Origin: an uncultured Pseudomonadota bacterium
GTDB taxonomy: Bacteria > Myxococcota_A > UBA796 > JAFGLY01
Direction: 5' to 3'
Assembly: GCA_937912125.1 (NCBI GenBank)
Contig: CALDOK010000254.1
Location: forward strand, 1-41,842
Length of the DNA: 41,842 bases
In this document: one piece after another, positions 35,740 to 41,842 of the stretch
Layout of the letters: every line of letters starts with the position of its first letter
Numbering within the stretch: position 1 is the stretch's first letter
Position numbers and translations under genes: made by a program
The notes under the pieces: generated by a model
What the model saw: only the letters and a program-made list of their open reading frames with translations
The model's database searches: none
What the model was told of the DNA's origin: nothing

Positions 35740-36333
35740 CTAGGGCAGGCAGATCCCCACCGTGCCGGCCAGCACCAGGGCCGAGGGCATGTAGAAGCGC
35801 TCCACCGTCCCGTCGTCCAGCTCGACGTCCGGTAGGTCGAAGGTGCCGGTCGCCGCGGTGAAGCTGGCCCTGACGCCCACGGTCGGGCGCAGCTTCTTGC
35901 TGCCCAAGCCAAGGCCCAGGCCCCCGAAGAAGCGCGGCCCCAGGTGCAATGCCAGGTCGGCGCTCTCTTCGTCCCGCAGGCGGATCAGCTCGGCGCCCAG
36001 GCCGCCCTCCCAGAAGGGATGCAGGGAGTCAGACCCGGACATGGCCTCGCGAAAAGCGAGCTCGAGCATGGCGTGATCCATGCGCCCAAGGTCCATGCCG
36101 CCACTGCGCGCCCCCAGATCCACCACCAGCCAGCGCTCCTGGGCCAGGGGCAGGCCCAGCTCCAGCCGCGCCCCCATGCTGATGGGGAGGGCGTGCTCCA
36201 CCTCCTCGCCGGAGTACCGGGCCATGGGCGAGTGCACCGTGGGAAGCTCGGCGTGCAGGCCGAGGCTGGGGCCGGCCAGAGCGCCCCCCGGCGCGATGGT
36301 GAGCAGGACGGAGAGCAACGGCAGGGCGATCAC
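35740..36333 (-). CDS. Predicted outer-membrane beta-barrel protein
   Basis: 197 residues from GTG 36333, which has GGAG seven bases upstream and starts a signal peptide (MIALPLLSVLLTIAPGGALA); a GTG at 36381 is also possible. The mature part has about eight alternating strands with GARLELGLPL, VVDLGARSGG, GLGAELIR, FGGLGLGLGSKKLRPTVG and a C-terminal VGICLP, which suits a small barrel. No family recognised. It is divergent from the metallophosphoesterase gene. Confidence 0.65.
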   Translation of the reverse strand: MIALPLLSVLLTIAPGGALAGPSLGLHAELPTVHSPMARYSGEEVEHALPISMGARLELGLPLAQERWLVVDLGARSGGMDLGRMDHAMLELAFREAMSGSDSLHPFWEGGLGAELIRLRDEESADLALHLGPRFFGGLGLGLGSKKLRPTVGVRASFTAATGTFDLPDVELDDGTVERFYMPSALVLAGTVGICLP

Positions 36334-36361
36334 GGGCAGGCTCCGACGATGGGAGGCTCGA

Positions 36362-36394
36362 CCTATCCGGCCAGCCGCCACCCCGCCGGATAGG
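36362..36394. promoter_or_regulatory. Perfect 10-bp inverted repeat in divergent promoter region
   Basis: Arms CCTATCCGGC (36362-36371) and GCCGGATAGG (36385-36394) are exact complements around 13 bases. On the minus strand the left arm supplies a GGATAG box 29 nt before the GTG at 36333; on the plus strand the right arm ends 7 bp before the ATG at 36402. The palindrome could be the operator for both genes or a pair of facing -10 elements; the plus-strand ATG has no ribosome site, so a leaderless transcript is possible. Confidence 0.55.
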
Positions 36395-36401
36395 CTGCCC
36401 C

Positions 36402-37271
36402 ATGTCCACCGTCTTCTTCGCCTCGGATCTGCAGGGCGTGGCCGCCCGCTACCGCACCCTGTGGGATCGCGCCCTGGCCGAGCGCCCCTCGGCCATCTTC
36501 CTGGGCGGTGACCTGCTGCCAGTGGATCTGCTCCACGGCACCCACAACGGCGACTACGAGGGGGACTTCATCGAGGACTTCCTGGCGGGCGGCTTCCTGA
36601 CGCTCCACAAGGCCATGGGCGACCAAGCCCCCCGGGTCTTCCTGGTGCCAGGCAACGACGACGCGGCCGCCACAATGCCGGCCTTCGAACGCGCCGCCTC
36701 GAAGGGCGCCTGGGAGCCCCTGCACCTGCTCAAGGCCCAGCTGGGCCAGCGACCGATCTACGGCTACGGCTGTGTGCCCCCCAGCGCCTTGGCCCTCAAG
36801 GACTGGGAGCGCTACGACGTGTCCCGCTACGTGGACCCGGGGGCCATCTCTCCCGAGGACGGCTGGCGTTCGGTGCCCATGGAGCGCCACCTGGTGCGCT
36901 ACTACACCATCCACCGCGACCTGGACCACCTCACCGGCGTCGACGACCTGAGCGACGCCATCCTCCTGTTCCACACGCCGCCCCACGACACCCTGCTGGA
37001 CCACGCGGGCCTCGAGGGTCAGCAGGTGGACCATGTTCCCATGGACACCCACGTGGGGAGCATCGCCGTGCGCCGCCTGATCGAGCGCCGGCAGCCCTGG
37101 CTCACCCTGCACGGTCACGTGCAAGGCTCGTGGCGCCGCACGGGCTCCTGGAAGCAGAAGCTGGGCCGCACCACCATGATCAACGCGGCCCACGACGGCC
37201 CGCAGCTCGCCCTCGTGCGCATCGATCTGGACCGCCCCTTCGACGCCGAGCGAGAGCTGATCGGCGTGTAG
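36402..37271 (+). CDS. Metallophosphoesterase
   Basis: 289 residues. Calcineurin-like motifs in order: SDLQG (Asp9), GGDLLP (35-40), GNDD in place of GNHD (84-87), LLFHTPPHDT near 190 and LHGHVQGS near 236, with metal His residues at the latter two. The Asn-Asp-Asp variant and the SDLQG start resemble a group of archaeal/bacterial phosphoesterases of unknown substrate. It is a second metallophosphoesterase besides 14454-15380 but not a close relative. The ATG lacks a ribosome site. The gene ends 6 bp before the convergent OmpA-family gene. Confidence 0.85.
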   Translation: MSTVFFASDLQGVAARYRTLWDRALAERPSAIFLGGDLLPVDLLHGTHNGDYEGDFIEDFLAGGFLTLHKAMGDQAPRVFLVPGNDDAAATMPAFERAASKGAWEPLHLLKAQLGQRPIYGYGCVPPSALALKDWERYDVSRYVDPGAISPEDGWRSVPMERHLVRYYTIHRDLDHLTGVDDLSDAILLFHTPPHDTLLDHAGLEGQQVDHVPMDTHVGSIAVRRLIERRQPWLTLHGHVQGSWRRTGSWKQKLGRTTMINAAHDGPQLALVRIDLDRPFDAERELIGV

Positions 37272-37277
37272 CGGAGA

Positions 37278-39083
37278 TCAGTCCGAGCGCTCCTCGACCC
37301 AGAAGTCCACCCGCCGGTTCTGGGACCAGGCCTCTTCGACCTCCCGCGGGTCCAGGGGCTTGGTCTCTCCAAAGCCCACGCTGGACAGGCGCTTGGCCGC
37401 CACGCCGTGCTCCACCAGGTAGGTGCGCACCGCCGCGGCGCGCTCCTGGGACAGCTTCAGGTTGTAGGCGTCGTCGCCTCGGCTGTCGGTGTGGCCCTCG
37501 ATGCGGATCCGCCGGACCTCGGGGTGCTCCTCGAGCAGCGCGGCGATCTGGTCGAGCAATGGAAAGCTCGCGGCCTTGATCGCCGCCCGCGCGGTCTCGA
37601 AGTAGACCGAGTCGTTGATCTCGATGCGCTCGCGGGTGAGCTGCACCAGGATCGGGTGCATCACGGCCACCACCACGACCTCTTCGCCACCGTGGACCGT
37701 GACCACCTGGCGCAGGGCCTGGTAGCCCTGGGCCTCGACCCGCAGCTCCCAGTCACCGCTGGGCAGGCTGCCGTGAACGCTGCCCTTGTGGGTGACCTCG
37801 GGGATGCGGTCGCCGAAGCTGACCGCGCCGTCCACGGGCTCGCCGTCCGCGTCGCGGACCCGCACCGCTACCAGCCCCTCCTGGGGCACCACGTCGAGCC
37901 TCACCAGCGCGTCGTAGGGCGCGCCCGCGGGGATGGTGATGATGGTCTCGCGGGCGTCGAAGTCTGGCGCCCGCACCACCACGGTGTAGCTGCCCGCCTC
38001 GAGATCCACCTTCATGCCCGCCGCACCCTCGCGCACCACGCCCGCGCCGGAGATGTGGACGCTGGCGCCGTCGATGGGGATGTCCAGCTGATCCACCACG
38101 GCGACGGTGACCCGGGTGGGCTCCGGGCAGCCGTCGGCGTCCTCCCAGGCGTCCAGATCTTCGGGCACGTCCGGGCAGCGGTCGCCGGCGTCGACGATGC
38201 CGTCGAGGTCGCGGTCGGGACCCGCCACGGGTGGCTCGTAGGCCAGGGCCAGGAGCACCCGGGCCTTGGGGGCGCCCACGCCGCCTGTGATGCCGCTGCC
38301 GCCGGCGAGGCGAAGCACCCAGTCCCCCCCGGAGGGGCGCAGCCAGCCGCCGAGGAGCGCCTCGGCCGGCATGGCGTCGGCGTTGCCGAAGTCGGCGTAG
38401 GGGGCATGGGCCCCAAGCTCAGCGCCCAGGCCCACGGATGGGGTGATGGCGTAGCTACCACCCAGGCGTGCGTAGAGGTGATCGTCCCAGGTGAGGTTCT
38501 CGAGCTCCACGGTGGGAGTGCCGACGGTGCCCAGGTTCAAGGCCACCAGGGCGTCGCCCAGCTGTGCGTCGAGGATGCCATGCACCGACCAGCCCACACC
38601 GTCGGCTCCCAGGGGAGCAAGGGTGGAAGCGGTGGGCAGGCTGAACCGCGAGCCCAGCGCCAAGCCCACGGCGTGGGTGCGCCGATCCAGCAGGCGCCCC
38701 TTGAGGTCCAGGTTCAGGTCGCCCACGCCGGTCTCGGGATCGGAGGCATCCCCCAGGGAGCGCAGCACGACCGGCAGATCCACACCCAGGCGCAGCCGCT
38801 TGTAGGCCACCGCCCCCAGCACATCGAGCTGGTACAGGTCGCCAACCAGGTCGATGGGGTCACCTTGGTCGGGGTAGTAGACCAGGGGCTGGTGGGCCCA
38901 CTGCAGCAGCAGGCGCCCCGTGCCGGTCAGCTCGTCCGGTACGTAGCTGTCGTCGGTGCCCAACAGGGTGGAGGCATCCACCGAGGGCCTGAAGAGCTGG
39001 GCGTCGATGGAAGGGAGAGCGCCGCCGGCCACACCCTGGGCCAGCGCGGCGCCGCACAGCAGCGCGGCGAGCGGAAACAGCAT
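37278..39083 (-). CDS. OmpA-family outer-membrane protein
   Basis: 601 residues. Signal peptide MLFPLAALLCGAALA, then an N-terminal region of about 250 residues with barrel-like strands. Near residues 270-305 there is a thrombospondin-type-3 calcium loop (DRDLDGIVDAGDRCPDVPED), then PEGA-like beta repeats, and a C-terminal OmpA domain from about 490: IEGHTDSRGDDAYNLKLSQERA, then GFGETKPL, matching the peptidoglycan-binding motif. It tethers outer membrane to cell wall. It starts 3 bp after the stop of the big calcium-repeat gene, so the two are probably one operon. The TSP3 motif in both suggests shared calcium use. Confidence 0.92.
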   Translation of the reverse strand: MLFPLAALLCGAALAQGVAGGALPSIDAQLFRPSVDASTLLGTDDSYVPDELTGTGRLLLQWAHQPLVYYPDQGDPIDLVGDLYQLDVLGAVAYKRLRLGVDLPVVLRSLGDASDPETGVGDLNLDLKGRLLDRRTHAVGLALGSRFSLPTASTLAPLGADGVGWSVHGILDAQLGDALVALNLGTVGTPTVELENLTWDDHLYARLGGSYAITPSVGLGAELGAHAPYADFGNADAMPAEALLGGWLRPSGGDWVLRLAGGSGITGGVGAPKARVLLALAYEPPVAGPDRDLDGIVDAGDRCPDVPEDLDAWEDADGCPEPTRVTVAVVDQLDIPIDGASVHISGAGVVREGAAGMKVDLEAGSYTVVVRAPDFDARETIITIPAGAPYDALVRLDVVPQEGLVAVRVRDADGEPVDGAVSFGDRIPEVTHKGSVHGSLPSGDWELRVEAQGYQALRQVVTVHGGEEVVVVAVMHPILVQLTRERIEINDSVYFETARAAIKAASFPLLDQIAALLEEHPEVRRIRIEGHTDSRGDDAYNLKLSQERAAAVRTYLVEHGVAAKRLSSVGFGETKPLDPREVEEAWSQNRRVDFWVEERSD

Positions 39084-39086
39084 GGA

Positions 39087-41842
<2,756 letters not shown>

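Overview
The window is GC-rich, densely coded bacterial DNA, most likely from a myxobacterium-like (Myxococcota, formerly Deltaproteobacteria) genome. The main evidence is a large surface protein of Asp-rich calcium-binding repeats ending in a MYXO-CTERM-type tail at the right edge, a lamin-tail protein at the left edge, several lipoproteins with Asp/Thr/Gly/Pro-rich linkers, and many outer-envelope proteins. About 32 protein genes, one decayed gene, one REP-like repeat cluster and several inverted repeats can be supported. No rRNA, tRNA, CRISPR array, prophage or replication origin was seen. Most long open frames antisense to these genes are GC-rich shadows.

Layout. 1-487: 3' end of a surface protein. 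495-10635: two divergent gene sets that look like one envelope/lipid system. On the minus strand are a START-domain protein, a LolA-like protein, two lipoproteins and an outer-membrane barrel; on the plus strand are a PEP-synthase-like phosphotransferase, a BtaA-like (DUF3419) SAM:diacylglycerol transferase and an MMPL/RND transporter. 10685-11662: three phased REP-like palindromes beside a Y1 (RAYT) transposase. 11861-18652: a membrane/alpha-toroid protein, a decayed SanA-like gene, a Mre11/SbcD-like nuclease coupled to a TonB-C-like protein, a methyltransferase and a secreted amidohydrolase fused to a SnoaL-like domain. 18615-23636: a double-length UvrA paralogue with four ABC ATPase cores. 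23692-27666: two membrane proteins and a PLP aminotransferase.

27751-33834 is the most unusual part: a tight seven-gene operon, in order of transcription radical SAM enzyme, Ycf46-type AAA+ ATPase, Ycf35-like (DUF1257) protein, TPR protein, DUF2997 protein, a zinc-ribbon membrane protein with what looks like a catalytically dead signal-peptidase-I fold, and a PilT-like ATPase. Ycf46 and Ycf35 are best known from plastids and cyanobacteria, where their biochemistry is poorly defined. Finding them in what looks like a non-photosynthetic bacterium, with a radical SAM enzyme, suggests an undescribed modification or assembly machine.

33918-41842: a beta-lactamase-family lipoprotein, a small outer-membrane protein, a metallophosphoesterase, an OmpA-family protein and the incomplete calcium-repeat protein. 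A short GATAG-type box lies 29-32 nt upstream of four gene starts and may be the local promoter -10 element.
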